In this document: piece by piece, positions 37,001-49,350 of the stretch
Numbering within the stretch: the stretch's first letter is position 1
Layout of the letters: each line of letters opens with the position of its first letter
NCBI RefSeq assembly: GCF_000264905.1
Contig: NW_006763140.1
Location: 661,575 to 725,574 of the forward strand
DNA length: 64,000 nt
Direction: 5' to 3'
DNA from: Stereum hirsutum FP-91666 SS1
Lineage: Eukaryota > Basidiomycota > Agaricomycetes > Russulales > Stereaceae
Made by a program: the position numbers and the translations under genes
Notes under the pieces: generated by a model
Seen by the model: the letters and a program-made list of their open reading frames with translations, nothing else
What the model was told of the DNA's origin: nothing
Database searches by the model: none

Positions 37001-40000
37001 CAACAAAAAACTCGGTCTCCACGTCAAGAAGGTTGAGAGAACTCTCCAAGAGCGTAACCCAGGCGGCTACGAAACGTCGCGGGACACAGATACCTACAGC
37101 TTCCAACCGCCGTCGAGGGATTGGCAGCCCGCTCAATCTTCCATCGCGATGGACGAGATTTTCCAGACACGTCGCGCCTGGAGAACGAGGTCTGAGGATA
37201 TCGTCAAGTTCTACGCCGCCACCGAGATAGACCGTGACAAGGGAGAACCTGTCGATACCGCGGACTTGCAAAACCTCCTCTCCGATTTCCGCCAACCATC
37301 TTCTTCTACGTTGCTTCGGAAATACGGTGACGACCTGGACCTCAGTCGAGCCGATCTGGAGGGAAAGAAGGATTCGCCCCTGCCCAGCCGCCTTTCCTCC
37401 TCGGAGGACCTTGAAACAATAAGGGCAGGCTGTCTAACACGCTTGGATGACGCATTCCAGAGGATCAAGGACAGGCTTTCGCCCTCGAACGCTCGTGAAG
37501 AAGTTCTCGCTACCGCGGGTTTGTGGCCGACGATCACGCACAAGTCGGTGCTAGGCCGGCTGGCTATGCCACATCGCACCAAGCTGTCCGAAGCCTGGAG
37601 AGCCGTATTAGTTTTGTTTGCACAAGCACTCATTGAGTACCAGCGGTGTATGCGGTTGATAGGTCTAGCAGCGAGCGGAAAGGTGGAAGAGTTCTACAAG
37701 GAGGCGGACAACCATGAATTTAACTACAGGGACGCCATGGAGTATCCAGATTGGTTGCTCATTCAGGTACGATTTGTCGTCTGTTTTGTCGATATTGATA
37801 TTGATCCCTCGGACGTTTGACAGATTGAGGCCAATTTCTTCGCTCGCAAGATCCAAACTGACTTCGCTCACGAGATGATCGAACCTTCATCGAGGCGTAG
37901 CACTGTTCTTCAACTCAACATGGGAGAGGGGAAGTCGTCGGTCATCGTACCGATGGTTGCCGCCGCTTTGGCAGACGGTGATAAGCTCCTGAGGGTTGTC
38001 GTGCTGAAATCGCTCTCTAGTCAAATGTTCCAACTTTTGGTGGAGAGACTCAGCGGTCTGGTCAATCGGCGTATCTTTTTCATGCCGTTCTCGAGGAATG
38101 TTCAGGTCAATCGGGAACAAGTCACTCTGTTTCGCAAGATGTACGAACAAGGCATCGCAGAACGCGCGGTTCTCCTCGCCATGGTACGTAACTATCAAAC
38201 CCATTAAAGTACCCTTTCAATCTTGCTCACATCCTACTCTAGCCAGAGCACATCTTATCGTTCCGCTTGGCTGGTCTGGACAATCTAATATCAGCCTACT
38301 CCGAAGAAGAACAATCTACTGCACTTGCACTACAGAAAGTTCAAGACTGGCTTTCTGATAAAACTCGCGATGTGTTAGACGAAAGTGACGAGATCCTCCA
38401 CGTTCGCTTCCAGCTCGTCTACACTGTCGGTTCACAACGTCCGCTGGAAGATCATCCAGATCGCTGGACCACGACCCAACAGATTTTCACCCTCGCGAAG
38501 CAGAACGCTCCGGCTATCCGACAACGCTTTCCCAAAGAATTCGATCTCGAAGAGGGTCCCCCGGGAACGTTCCCTGTCATGCGTATTCTAGGTGATGAAG
38601 CGGCTCGAGCATTTGTGGCAGCTGTAGCTAAAGATGCTCTCAGCGGTGGACTCTCTACTTTGACATTCGCTCTGCTCCCCAATGACGTTCGTAACGCGGC
38701 TTACAAGTTCATCACGGAGAAGGAGATTGTACAAGGCGAATTCCGGGTCCTTCGCGAGTTCTGTGGAGATAGTTCAACTTGGAAGGGTCTTCTCCTTTTG
38801 CGAGGCCTCCTTGCTCTGGGAATTATCGTTCACACCCTTCGTGATAAGCGTTATCGGGTAGATTTCGGGCTTGACCTTAGGTACGCATACATTCAATATG
38901 ATGGATATAAGTTGCTAAGCGTCACTTTTAGTCGCACGCTCCTTGCTGTTCCCTACCGAGCGAAGGTGACTGCCGATTTCTGGACGACCGCTGAGTCTCA
39001 TTGTTGATATTGTTCTATGCAGGATATTCCCAGTCTGCGTTCAGAGTTCGGCCACCCAGTGAGTGCCACGTACCATCCTTTATTATGTCTATGACTGACT
39101 TGAGGTGCGATGACAGGATGTCGCCATCTCGTTGACCTGCCTGAGTTATTACTACTCATCTCTCACCAGCACGCAACTCCGCCAGGCCTTCGAATCTCTC
39201 TACAAGCTGGACAATCCTGCACTAGAATACGACCAATGGATCCGCGGAAGTGACGGATGCATTCCAAAGGCGCTTGGTCAACTCAGTGGTATAAACGTCA
39301 AGGACCACGACCAATTCAACAGTCTTGTATATCCTCTGTTCTCGAGGAATCACGCGGTCGTGGACTTTTTCCTTCGTCAGATCGGTAGGGTCTCTCAACT
39401 CCCTGTACTCTATCTCTTTGCTAATCCCTCTTGCAGTCTTCCCGAAAGAGGCTAAGGAATTCCCTGCGAAGCTACAAACTTCAGGATGGGACCTCGCCGC
39501 TACGAAGACTCACGTCACCACTGGCTTCAGTGGCACCAATGACAACCGATATCTTCTTCCCACGTCCATCGTCCAGGACGATCCCCTTCGTCAGCTCAGC
39601 ACGAATGCTCTGGTGCTCATGTACCTGCTTCGACCGGAGAACGACGCATACGTCTGCACGCAGAAGGCCGCAGACAATCACGCTTGCTCAGCCAAGCAGT
39701 TCTTGAAATTGCTTGTTCAACAAACTCCCGAAGTCCGTGTCTTGCTCGATGTCGGTGCACAAATGCTCGAGCTGCAGAACCAGGCCCTTGTTGCCCATTG
39801 GCTCGAATTGAGACCAGATGTCGCCGCGGCAATTTTCTTCAGCGAGGCGGACGAGTTGGCTGTGCTGACGCAGGATGGCGCCGTCGAATCCTTCATATCA
39901 TCTCCCTACAAGCAACAGCTCGACAAGTGTATAGTGTATCTTGACGACGCTCACACTCGAGGTACTGACCTGAAGCTTCCCCCGGGTACGCGAGCTGCAG

Positions 40001-41470
40001 TCACGCTAGGTCCCAAGACGAGCAAGGATCGCTTACTGCAAGGTAACTTTACCCCGCCACTCGGCTCAGCTTCGTATACTGACTGAATCTACTTAGGTTG
40101 CATGCGAATGCGGAAGTTGGGAAAGGGCCACTCCGTTATGTTCTTCGCCCCGCTCGAAGTCGATCGACGCATTCGACACGTCGCCAACAAGGGCCCCAGA
40201 AACAAGCTCAAGGTCTTAGACATTCTTCGTTGGTGCATGCACGAAACTGTCGCGGATGTGACGCATCACCTGCCTCATTGGGCTCAACAGGGTGTCGACT
40301 ACATGCACAGGAAAGAGGCAGAGGAGGAGTATCGCGATGTATTGTCGCCCGAGGACGCAGATATCAAGGTCCTCGAAAGAGGCTGGAAGCAACAGGAGTC
40401 TCAGACGCTCGAGGAGATGTACGGTCTGTCTTCGTCACTCTCGAATACGCAGCAAAGCTCTCCTCAGCACAAAGCTTTCGAGGTACCCGAATTACGAGAG
40501 CGCTTGGAAGAGTTGGGGGTGACCTTCTTGACGAACCCGAAGATGGAAGAGGGTAAGTACTTATTTCATTATCCATGTTACAAATTATACTTATTTCTGC
40601 GTCGCAGAACAAGAACGCGAAGTGGCTCACGAGGTCGAACGTGAACGTCAAATCGAAAGGCCAGCACAGGCTGGGACGGCCAAGCCCAGACTGCACCGTG
40701 ACCTTGAGACATTCATTGAGACTGGCAAGGTTCGCGATGCTAACGGCGCAGGTGGCGTAGGGATCACCAGCCTCTTCCTGCCTCTCCACAGAGGTAACCT
40801 TCGTGACGCGAGGGAAGTGTGGTCGCCATCCTTGCTTTCGACCTGGGACTTCATCAAGACGATAGAGGTTCCCGGAAGCAAGCCTTACCTCGACGAGTAC
40901 CTTCGTCCTGTCCAATGGATATTGTCCAGCGTTGTTCAGGGCCCCATGATCCTCGTCGTTGTCAGCCCCTTCGAAGTCAACGCATTGCTACCGAAAATCC
41001 GGAACAGTCAATTCGTCAACCTACACGTCTACACGCCTCGCGTAACGCAGTCTATGCAGTCCTTCTCCGATCTTCGCTTCTTCACTGTCCCTCCGTTACC
41101 TGCAGACTGGACTGGACCACCGATTCCTAAGGTCCAACTTCAGCTCGACCTCTTCGCGGGACAGTTGTACCTCCCGAACTACCCGGCATACCTCGAACTC
41201 TGCACGTACCTCGGTATTTACACTGGGCCGAGCGATGGTGAAGACGTGGACATGGATCTGAACATTCAGAGCGACGGGTTCATCCGGCCGGAGGATCGTC
41301 CTGCGGGACAGCAGATGGCCATGATTTGCCCATTTAACGAGAGCCCGTTGAGTATACTAAAGCAGTTGGTGGGCCTGAGGAGGAAGGGGATGTCGTATCA
41401 AGCTACGCATATGGGGAAGATTTTACATGCTCGTCCATTAACGAAAGGGGAGTTTGAGGAGGAGGAATAA
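31045..41470 (+). CDS. Giant DUF6606/DUF3638/DUF3645 protein, SecA-like ATPase motifs
   Basis: Sixteen exons: 31045-31402, 31522-31844, 31916-34007, 34065-34717, 34798-34872, 34937-35664, 35728-36806, 36865-37766, 37824-38183, 38243-38880, 38932-38965, 39023-39058, 39117-39384, 39437-40042, 40097-40552, 40608-41470; 3,156 aa. The N terminus (VNHVFLPPKLP onwards) matches fungal DUF6606. Near residue 2100 begins DUF3638 with LQLNMGEGKSSVIVPMVAA, a Walker A (GEGKSS, 2104-2109). Then come VLDESDEIL (DESDE, 2236-2240, Walker B-like), DDAHTRGTDLKLP (2685-2697) and GCMRMRKLGKGHSVMFF (2718 on). The order GEGK..S, DExDE, RGTD.KL and a basic R/G motif parallels SecA and SF2 helicases. Databases label some homologues as ubiquitin hydrolases; I see no thiol-protease motif. 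No signal or membrane segment is evident. The function is unknown. An upstream in-frame ATG at 30922 is possible but less likely. Confidence 0.9.
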
Positions 41471-42003
41471 TTGTTTCTTACTGACCATTTATGTTGCTCA
41501 TCTGTCTCTTATCTTCTCGATTACCTTCTTGACCATGCTAATACTATTAGACACAATATCTTACACCATCCAGTGCTTTTATCGTGTATGTACCTGCTTC
41601 GAGGCTTCTCTACATCCAACGTGTACCTATTGCTCACGTATTACTTAGAGGTTCCCTGCTTCATTTTTACCATACCTCTGTATAGTGCTCATCCGATACC
41701 GAGTCGGTGTCCTTATTTCATTATCGCAGACACAATTATTGCCATTCCTCTTCGGGTCGCGTCGTTCACGATGTTTCCAGCTTGTTCATCGTTGCCCCAA
41801 ATAATCAATGGCTTTTCGAGGTCTCCAGGTGCCAAGCACGTACATTGCAGACTCAAACGATAGATCATGTCTGCAGAAAACCCATTATAGATATAGCAAG
41901 GATACATTGAATACAGGTGATGATGACTTCTGCACCACATCACAAAGTTCATACACATTGAACGTCGCCACATACAATATCAACGCAGAGAGAAATCAAC
42001 AAT
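41471..42003. other. Convergent 3' spacer
   Basis: 533 bp between the stop codons of the DUF3638 gene (+) and the amine oxidase gene (-). It is T-rich on the + strand, as expected for 3' UTRs; no coding sequence is seen. Confidence 0.5.
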
Positions 42004-45000
42004 CTAATTGCAGCAGCTGCCATGCGAGTCGCCGAAAGCAGGTACGCTCTTGGAATCTGTCCCACCAGGAACGTCGAGGGATGGGTTGGCAGTGAAGAAC
42101 GAGACAGGCTTGAGCGTAAGGCGGAGATGCTCGACCGGCATTCTGCATCATCCAATCAACGATGTTAGCAAAGACGAAACAAACAGACAAGTCTACCATG
42201 AAGCACTCACATAGGCCAGTCCTCAGGTCGAGCGATGTGGGTTGTGCCCACCGTCGCGAACACGACCAGGTCCTCCTGCTCGATGCTCACACCCTTCTCC
42301 GCATCCTCCTTCAACCAGACCCCCACACTATCCGCCGGCTCACCTCTCGCCTGTGGCACATATTTACCCGAAGGCCACATCCTGCTCTCCTTCTCCTCAT
42401 CCTTCACAACCCATAACGTCCTCGCCGCAAACCTCGCACGCTCTCCGACCCAACCATCTGCCCTCGGCATAAATGGCGTCGCTCCTCCCTTCAACCCGAG
42501 CGCGTATCCAACCGGGGCACCGCTAGCATAGTGCTTCCTATCCGTGTTTACAATCCTCCACCTCCTGTCCTTCTCATAATTGACATCACGAGCGCCATCG
42601 GCTGCGGTCTTGAGGATCGTGCTGTCCGCGGTGAAGCCATTGCCGGCGAAGTTAACGGAGGAGCCAGTAGGAGCATCGACGCGGTTGATGTCGGTCTCCA
42701 TGACGGAGTTGGAGAGACCGTCAATCATGGGATCGATACGGAAGGAGAACATGTGTTGGTGGTTGATGCCGTTGATGCCCGGGGCGATCTGAACTCCGTA
42801 GGGAGTGGGGTCGGATGGACCTGCGGTAGGGTAAACGTGAAGGATACCGGTGAGACGGATCTCGAATTCGATGGAGCCGTCTTGGTAGAAGAGGTAGTTC
42901 CAGATGTATTCTGTTTTAAAATGAAAAGCGTGTGTGAGTCCGGGGAACGAATACGAGAAAAAGGATCGCAAAGTAAAATTCACCGTAGTTGGCCAAGGTG
43001 CAAACCATGCTGACCACCAGGCGTCTGGCACGCACAGAGTGCGTACGACCGCCCACCCTGTAGTCGGTGTGCTTCCACAGGAGTCCGGCATCCTCTTCAT
43101 GAATGCAGATAACGTTCTTGATCACGACGGCCGAGCCATCGTGGCCGGTGTAGACACCCGACTGTTTCGAGTTTGACGTTAGCTGAGGACATGCAGGACT
43201 TGAATACGCAAACACATACAAGGTAGTGGATCTGACCGAGGCAATCACATCCAAGCGAAAGCTCGTTGGCCATAGTGCCCATACCGTACTCACCGCTACA
43301 ATCGAGAGATACCGAGTGTTAATCCAACTGGACTGGATGACCGATCTTAAAGAAGTAACGTACGTGTCGAAGGCAAACTTCCTTGGATGAGGGTGGGAGG
43401 GGTCGCCGTAAGGAACAACCATCTCGGCCATGCTCAGCCTGTAGAAGAGCGGGCGGACGGTGCCATCGTCGTCATACGTGATCGTCGAAAGGGCGATACC
43501 CTCGCGATGACTGAAACCTGTTCTAGGTCGTCAGAATGTAATCCAAAAAGATGTTGAGTGGACCAACCGATATGCATCTTCCACTTCTGCCACTCCAAGA
43601 CGTTGCCGTCCATCTTGAAGCTGACACCTTCCGGCTGAACCACATGCAGCGATTTCGGAGCTTCCCTCTTCTTCCATCCGTCTCTGCCATCAACCTTCAG
43701 GTTATCTGTGTTACTCTCCAAGAGATCAGGCAAGAAGTCCCAAGGAGCCATCGGAGGAGGAACACGTTCACGACCAGATGACTCGAGAGAAGCTACGGCA
43801 GATTCTTCCGCAGTCGCAGAGAGTGAAGGAGGTGTAGTAGACTTGTCCTTCCGGGAGATGAGGGAGTTCTTGTCGTGCGAGGCCTCCTCAGGTTTCGACG
43901 CGGAGTAGGTGGGAGCGAAATCGATGTGGATGACTTTGTTGGAAAGAGAGTCGACGACGGGGACGAAGTCCTTGATTCGAAACGAGGCTTTAGTTCAAAC
44001 GGCTAAGAGATCGAAGATTACGGTCAACATACCAGAGGATGAGCATACAGGTTATCATGCTCCGATATTCTCGCGAACAGAAGCGCCTGTTGTATCCTCT
44101 GTGTCTTAGGGAAACGATCGTCAAAGCCAACCGTCCAGCCGTCGGCGAAGATTTGGTGAGGTTCAATTCCTAAAAGTGATAATACGATATCAGGGCATGA
44201 AACAGGAAATACCTGGACACAACGTTGGGTTGGACGTAATACGCACCGACAGCCTTCGCGAGCTTTCTGACGGTCTCGTCGGCCCTCACGATTTCTTCGG
44301 CAGCCAACAGCTCGCCGGGTGAAAGTTGCGGCTGGGTACCCTCGGGGAGCTTTACGTTGACCTCGACAGACCACTGGGATGTTTCGTTGGAGAGTGCAAC
44401 GACAGCGTTGTAAGCGTCTCTGCACAGGGCCACAGTAGCCATCAGTAAAGGTGCGCCACAGTGAACGGATCATGGCCTCCGTGCGAAACAAAGAAGCATA
44501 AGACTAACCCGGTGAGAACATCAAGGAACTAAAATGCATCAACAGCGTCAGCGTCATCATTCGACAGAAATGGATATGAACAGTATTAGAAAGGACATTG
44601 CTAGCTCCGTCGATTCATCAGACGGAGTCCGAATTCTGCACGCCACAAGGAACGAAGGCATGACGGCGCCACACGCTTCAACTAGCTGTACTGCTCCCTC
44701 GAGTGCTTGGCTTGAGAACGTTTGCGAGACAAGAGAGGCTGAGATTAATTTATCCCGAGACTGGCGCAGTCATCATCCGTGCTCGTCTCACGAACCTCGA
44801 GAAGAAGCAATTCACGTGCGTTTCATCTCTAAGCTCTGTGTACGGTTTTACGCCAGTGACCAGAACAAGAAGCAAAACAAGCGCTTCGAAGCGGACACAA
44901 AGATAGGATCCGGCCCATGACTGAAATAACGAGGGAGCTACCACACGCTCGTGTATGGAGAGCAATGCCGAAGCGATAGAAGGAGATGGACTCACGTCAA

Positions 45001-45391
45001 CCTCAGCCTTTCTGACAATAGGGACCTTGTCCTTCTCGTCAACTTTGCCGCCGGGAGTGAGAGGAATGCCCAAGTGTGCGAGCACGGCGCGCTTGGGAGG
45101 GGGGACGAGATAGTTTGTGATAAACCGGATAGCCTTAATCTCTGTTTCCTTCGCGATATAGTGGCGAACAGCGAAAGAGACGGCTACGATCTAGGGACCG
45201 GCAACCAAAGCAAAAGGATTAGTCTCGGTCCAAATTTATACGACAAACAGCAGAAAGACCTCATCGGCGGAAAGAGGATCCAGGGGGTGAGATGGGTACG
45301 AAGGCTTCGGGAGGCCATCCTTGTGGGCCTCCTTAGAATATTGGACGGTGGTAGCAGTGCTGGGAGCGATGGGGGCGTCGTTGGGAGCCAT
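42004..45391 (-). CDS. Copper amine oxidase (topaquinone-containing)
   Basis: Eleven exons on the minus strand: 45391-45260, 45190-44996, 44528-44509, 44419-44247, 44169-44033, 43970-43568, 43517-43364, 43295-43220, 43161-42984, 42910-42211, 42142-42004; 768 aa. It oxidises primary amines to aldehydes with release of ammonia and peroxide. The topaquinone precursor is Y489 in LANYEY. Copper ligands are H540 and H542 (NHQHMF) and H728 (PVEHL). The catalytic base is D404 in FDTGEYG. Other family blocks are MAEMVVPYGDP, ELSLGCDCLG and HEEDAGLLWKHTDYR. The N terminus has HPLDPLSADE and no secretion signal, so it is intracellular or peroxisomal; the C terminus (SCCN) is not a clear PTS1. Intron 2 is 467 bp, far longer than the others. 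Exon 3 is 20 nt. Confidence 0.94.
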
Positions 45392-45471
45392 AGTAATGAA
45401 AAATGATCCTTGAGACTAGATGTATATGTTCCGAGAACAAGAGAGATAGCTTGTGAGAGAGTGCGGGGCAG

Positions 45472-45479
45472 TATTTATA
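45472..45479 (-). promoter_or_regulatory. TATA box of the amine oxidase gene
   Basis: TATAAATA on the minus strand, 81 bp before the start codon at 45391. Confidence 0.55.
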
Positions 45480-46101
45480 CTCATCGTACTGTAAGACCCT
45501 CCATTCTGGCCGGTGGCGCTATCTAATCAACAGTCAAAGCGCTCTCCGTCATCTGGCCGCGGCGCCAATTATGCGCTCTTCATCCGCCTTCCGCCGGCGA
45601 CATCTCTACCACCGATATTCGCCGCCTTTTTGCCTCATCACAAACACTTATAGTTACTGGCCAATGAGACATCCCTTAATTTTTTCGTAAAATGCTGTGG
45701 TTGAAGGCTTTCGTACCGCCGGAACATGTACCTCTGCGCGACTGCAAACGCAGGCAGATGCTATCTTTCAGAACCACAACGGTCCAGACGGCAGATGCAT
45801 ATCGATGAGTCTCCACTTCGCAAGAGTGATGCCTTTCCTTTAACCAGCATGTCTACGCCGCTCACGGCCCTCCGTTTACGAATGTTATGAACTAGCCAAA
45901 CTGCTTAGCCGATGCCCGAGGAGCTCCGGCGCCACACCGTTCTGGACATGTCTTGATTGTGCGAGTCCGAGCGCAGGCGTTGCACAAGTAACCCTCTTTC
46001 TTTGACGTGATCTTGAAGCTTCGAGATACGGAGATGGGCACCTATTTCCTCTATGTATCTTCCCATGGTTTCGATCTCCTCTGGACGGACGTCCCATCAA
46101 C

Positions 46102-46213
46102 GTGCAGAGGACGTAACAAGACCAGAGTGAGTAAGCCGAGATGCTTACAGAGGAACCGGTATGCGAGGTGGTAAACAGAAGGTTTAATATTCCGTTGAAG
46201 ACTGACATGGTCA
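46102..46213. repeat. Diverged intergenic repeat, copy 1
   Basis: Shares CCAGAGTGAGTAAGCCGAG, TGGTAAACAG and GACATGG in the same order and orientation with 48862-48965, with an insertion of about 24 bases after the first block. It lies 220 bp downstream of the GH18 stop codon. Confidence 0.65.
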
Positions 46214-46433
46214 TCTAGAAGCAAAAGACAGAAAGCGTCGCAATTTACTTCAACCTAGGATCTCCTTCTTGGGTTCACTGTGACTCATACCGTCTACTTA
46301 GACTATGCAGCTGCCATACTTACACAATAATGATTGTACAGACTATTGTTCGTCGTTTTCGTCACAAGACCCAGTGAGATTCGTAATAGAGCCATAAAAC
46401 CCAGAGAAATAAAGCCGGAATAAGTTGACAAAC

Positions 46434-47498
46434 CTACGATTCTTCGTCTGACACGTCGCTCCCCTCCGCTCTCAAGGTGGCACGCCCTCGTATCCTCGAT
46501 ACCTCCCTTCTCGTATCCTTCTTCAAGACACCATCCAACCTCGATGAGTTACTGATCACCGACCCATTCATCGCTCCCTGCATCGTCTCTGCCCACTGCC
46601 ATGGCTCTCCTCCTGCGTAATCCGGCACCGAATTGAAATACTCCCATCCCGCCACACCACCGAACTTATCACCATACAACGCCGTCAGCATGTTCACAGC
46701 TGTCACCACCTCGTCGATCGCGATGTACCCTCCCCCATTCGCTGCACTCGTCAAGGAGGTTGCTACGAGTCTGCTCGGATCCAGACCGGTTCCGTAGTTC
46801 AGGATGTCGATGTATTGGTCGTCTGGGTATATATAACCGAAGCCGGAATAAAATTGGGCGTTGTACCAGGATATGTGGTTGCCAATGGATTCTTCCAGTT
46901 GGATATAGTCGAAGCCGGACAGGTTTCCGGATTCTGTGAGTGCTGAGGCGACGGGGGCGAGTGTGATGATGAAGTCGTCGCCGAAATCCGCTTTGAGATG
47001 TTGTATGAAGTTAATGATGTCTGCCAAGCTCTCCGCCTGTTCAACATCGAGGTCCATTCCGTCCAGTTCGTATCTGCCCCATCGCAACATTCAATCAGCC
47101 CACCGTCACAACGAATGAACCATGAATGAACGTATAAAAGCTCACTTCGCGATATAAGCCGTCAGTTGGGGATAATACGTGTCGAAATTGGCCGGCGTGA
47201 GACACTCATACGTCCCAGGCGCCGCACCCCCCAACATCCCAATCACCTTTATCCCCGCTTGCTTCATAATCCCGATATCCTCCCACATCTGATCGAAATA
47301 GGGGTTATCGGGCGAGTAGTCGTTCAGTGCGATTGTAGTGGGGAGGTTCATGTTGATATGGAAAGCGGCGAGGATGAGGTGGGTGATGAAGGTGATGAGG
47401 GGGAGGGGGGAGACGTAGTGGCCGTAGTCACTGTTGGACGCGAGGGTGCGATCGTATTGGGTCTGGTAATAGACCGCGACGCGATGTCCGTCTGCCAT
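46434..47498 (-). CDS. Glycoside hydrolase family 18 protein (chitinase/ENGase-like)
   Basis: Two exons on the minus strand: 47498-47146 and 47073-46434, giving 330 aa. The GH18 catalytic signature DGMDLDVE is at residues 122-129, with E129 as the acid. Preceding it are the barrel strands THLILAAFHIN and IKVIGMLGGAAPG. Later blocks are FIITLAPVASAL, ISWYNAQFYSGFG and FGGVAGWEYFNSVPD. The family hydrolyses chitin or the chitobiose core of N-glycans by substrate-assisted catalysis. The chosen start (MADGHRVAVYYQ) has no signal peptide, so a cytosolic or non-classically released enzyme is expected; an in-frame ATG at 47633 would add 45 residues without making a clear signal. A basic/acidic tail (residues 290-330) follows the barrel. 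Confidence 0.9.
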
Positions 47499-49350
47499 GT
47501 CTGAATCCGAGCGGGTATTGGTCTGAGTAAATGGGTAGGAAGGGGAGGTGCAAGGGGGTCGAAAACCAGGATGTGGCCCAACGAGCTGTCCAGGCATCCC
47601 GAGAATTCCGAACTTATAGGAAAAGCCAGTCAATCAGGTCCGACTCGAGGTACGGCTTGGCAAGAAGCCTCAAAGCTCGAAGCATGCTTGTAATCCGAGA
47701 AGGCCAGGCAAAAGTGCGAACCACGCGTTATCTGCCGCTGTGTACCTCGCGCCCACTCGAGAGATGCCTCCGGGCCTGAGTGACAAACCAAGACTGGCAA
47801 GGAAAGTTCTAAACTTGGAAGGGTCGTGATATTCCTCGGGTGTGCGTCAGGATTCGGTGGGGGAGAGGTGCGGAGAGCGAGAGCTTATTCAGTTCGCGTT
47901 GAAATCTACATCCAGGAGGGATCGAGTAGCCTGATGAAAGACCCGAGAAACTATGTGGGATGGTGTCGATGCCAGCGCACGATTAAATCCCTGATTTACG
48001 CCGATATTCGCCCATGTGTATCAGGTACGAACCTAGAGGTCAGGCAATGCCTGCTACAGAGTAGAGCGTGACAAAGTCGAAAACTGGCCTCCGATTATCT
48101 ATGGAGTGCAGCACCTATCGGAGTCTGAGAGATCGATGGAAGCGAAACCTGCAGTGACTATGGCCTGTGTCCCTACGTGAGACCCATCGAAAGCTGATAC
48201 GGAATACTGCAGAAATAACCTGATGCGTGAGAAGCATATCACGCGGAAGCTGAGGCGAGTACAACCAGTTTGCCTGAGAGCGCCCGCATGAGATACTGTG
48301 GACACAGGGCAGCAGATGATTTTCGGAGTCGCTCAAAACCCGATGAGTTCGAGCACGATCCTTCCAATCCGTACCTCGATAGCAGGTCCACATATGAGGG
48401 TCAAGTGTCCAAGCACAAGTGAGCTGAAGAGGTTTAAAGAGGCGTTCACCAGGTTCGAGAGATCAATGGATGCGGAAGGAGAGACGGTAGTAAGTAGGCT
48501 GTAACGGCTGAACATAGGAAGTCGATCGGTACGGTTTCGCCGCTTCGCCAAGCGCTAGACTGAGTATAAGATTTGACGCGATATCTCAAGGATATCCAGT
48601 AGCTGTCGTGCAGTCATAGGTTGTGGTTGGAGGGAGAAGATCAAGCGGTCGTGGCTGGATTGGTCTTCGCCAGCCGCGATGGCCGGGTGGCGTGATTTAG
48701 GTCCAGGGCCACATTGAGGTCGTAGTGCTATTCCTATGTTACCTCGTCAGCGTCCTTTTCGAGTCCATGTGGATAACAGACAAAGAGGCTTAGAGTGTTT
48801 CGACAGCAATGCCCTCTTTGGCAACTGCGCCTTGGAGCCTGATCATCGGAGGCCACACTATGTGCAGTGGAGGATGTAACCGGACCAGACTGAGTAAGCC
48901 GAGTCGGTGGTAAACAGGAGGGCAGAATCAGAGTTCATCGAAGGAAAGGGAGACATGGACTCATGATCTATCCCCACAAGCTACTATTGAAGGTACTAGG
49001 CTAAGCACTAGAGTTTGAGCTAGCGTTGGCCTACGTAGCATTTTCTGTAAATCAATGTGCCGCCGCCTAAGCCGGCCTGCCTCAGCCTCAAAAATCACAG
49101 AAATAAACAGATATCGTACAGATGCAGCATTATAATCCAAGAAATACGAGACTAGGTTGATGACATATTGTTAAAAGTTAACAAAGCGAGACCTGTAAAA
49201 TGAGATGTATCCTTCTCAACGATAGCGACGAGGAAGACAAGCAAGAAAACACGATGACCTGTATTACGGCGTTGGTCGTCAAACACACCCGGGCCCGTCA
49301 AATGATATAAAGGGACGTACAGAGACAGATAGAGAGGTTGTTGAACCCGA
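47499..49350. other. Intergenic region between GH18 and the SUMO-like gene
   Basis: No gene recognised. It holds copy 2 of the diverged repeat (48862-48965) and short open frames around 48115-48551 on both strands without family motifs. Confidence 0.45.
48862..48965. repeat. Diverged intergenic repeat, copy 2
   Basis: Counterpart of 46102-46213: CCAGACTGAGTAAGCCGAG, TGGTAAACAG and GACATGG in order. It lies about 390 bp downstream of the SUMO-like stop codon. Confidence 0.65.

Larger units (their letters stand above)
45392..46433. other. Intergenic region between amine oxidase and GH18 genes
   Basis: The left end is the amine oxidase promoter (TATA at 45472-45479). A short diverged repeat shared with 48862-48965 occupies 46102-46213. 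The minus-strand open frame at 45885-46214 is not recognisable and overlaps that repeat. Confidence 0.45.

Noticed and set aside
40364..40915. 183-codon open frame on the minus strand
   Set aside because: Antisense of exons 15-16 of the DUF3638 gene.
44750..45085. 111-codon minus-strand frame running from amine oxidase exon 2 into the long intron
   Set aside because: Read-through of exon 2 past a good GTGAGT donor; family similarity stops exactly at the donor.
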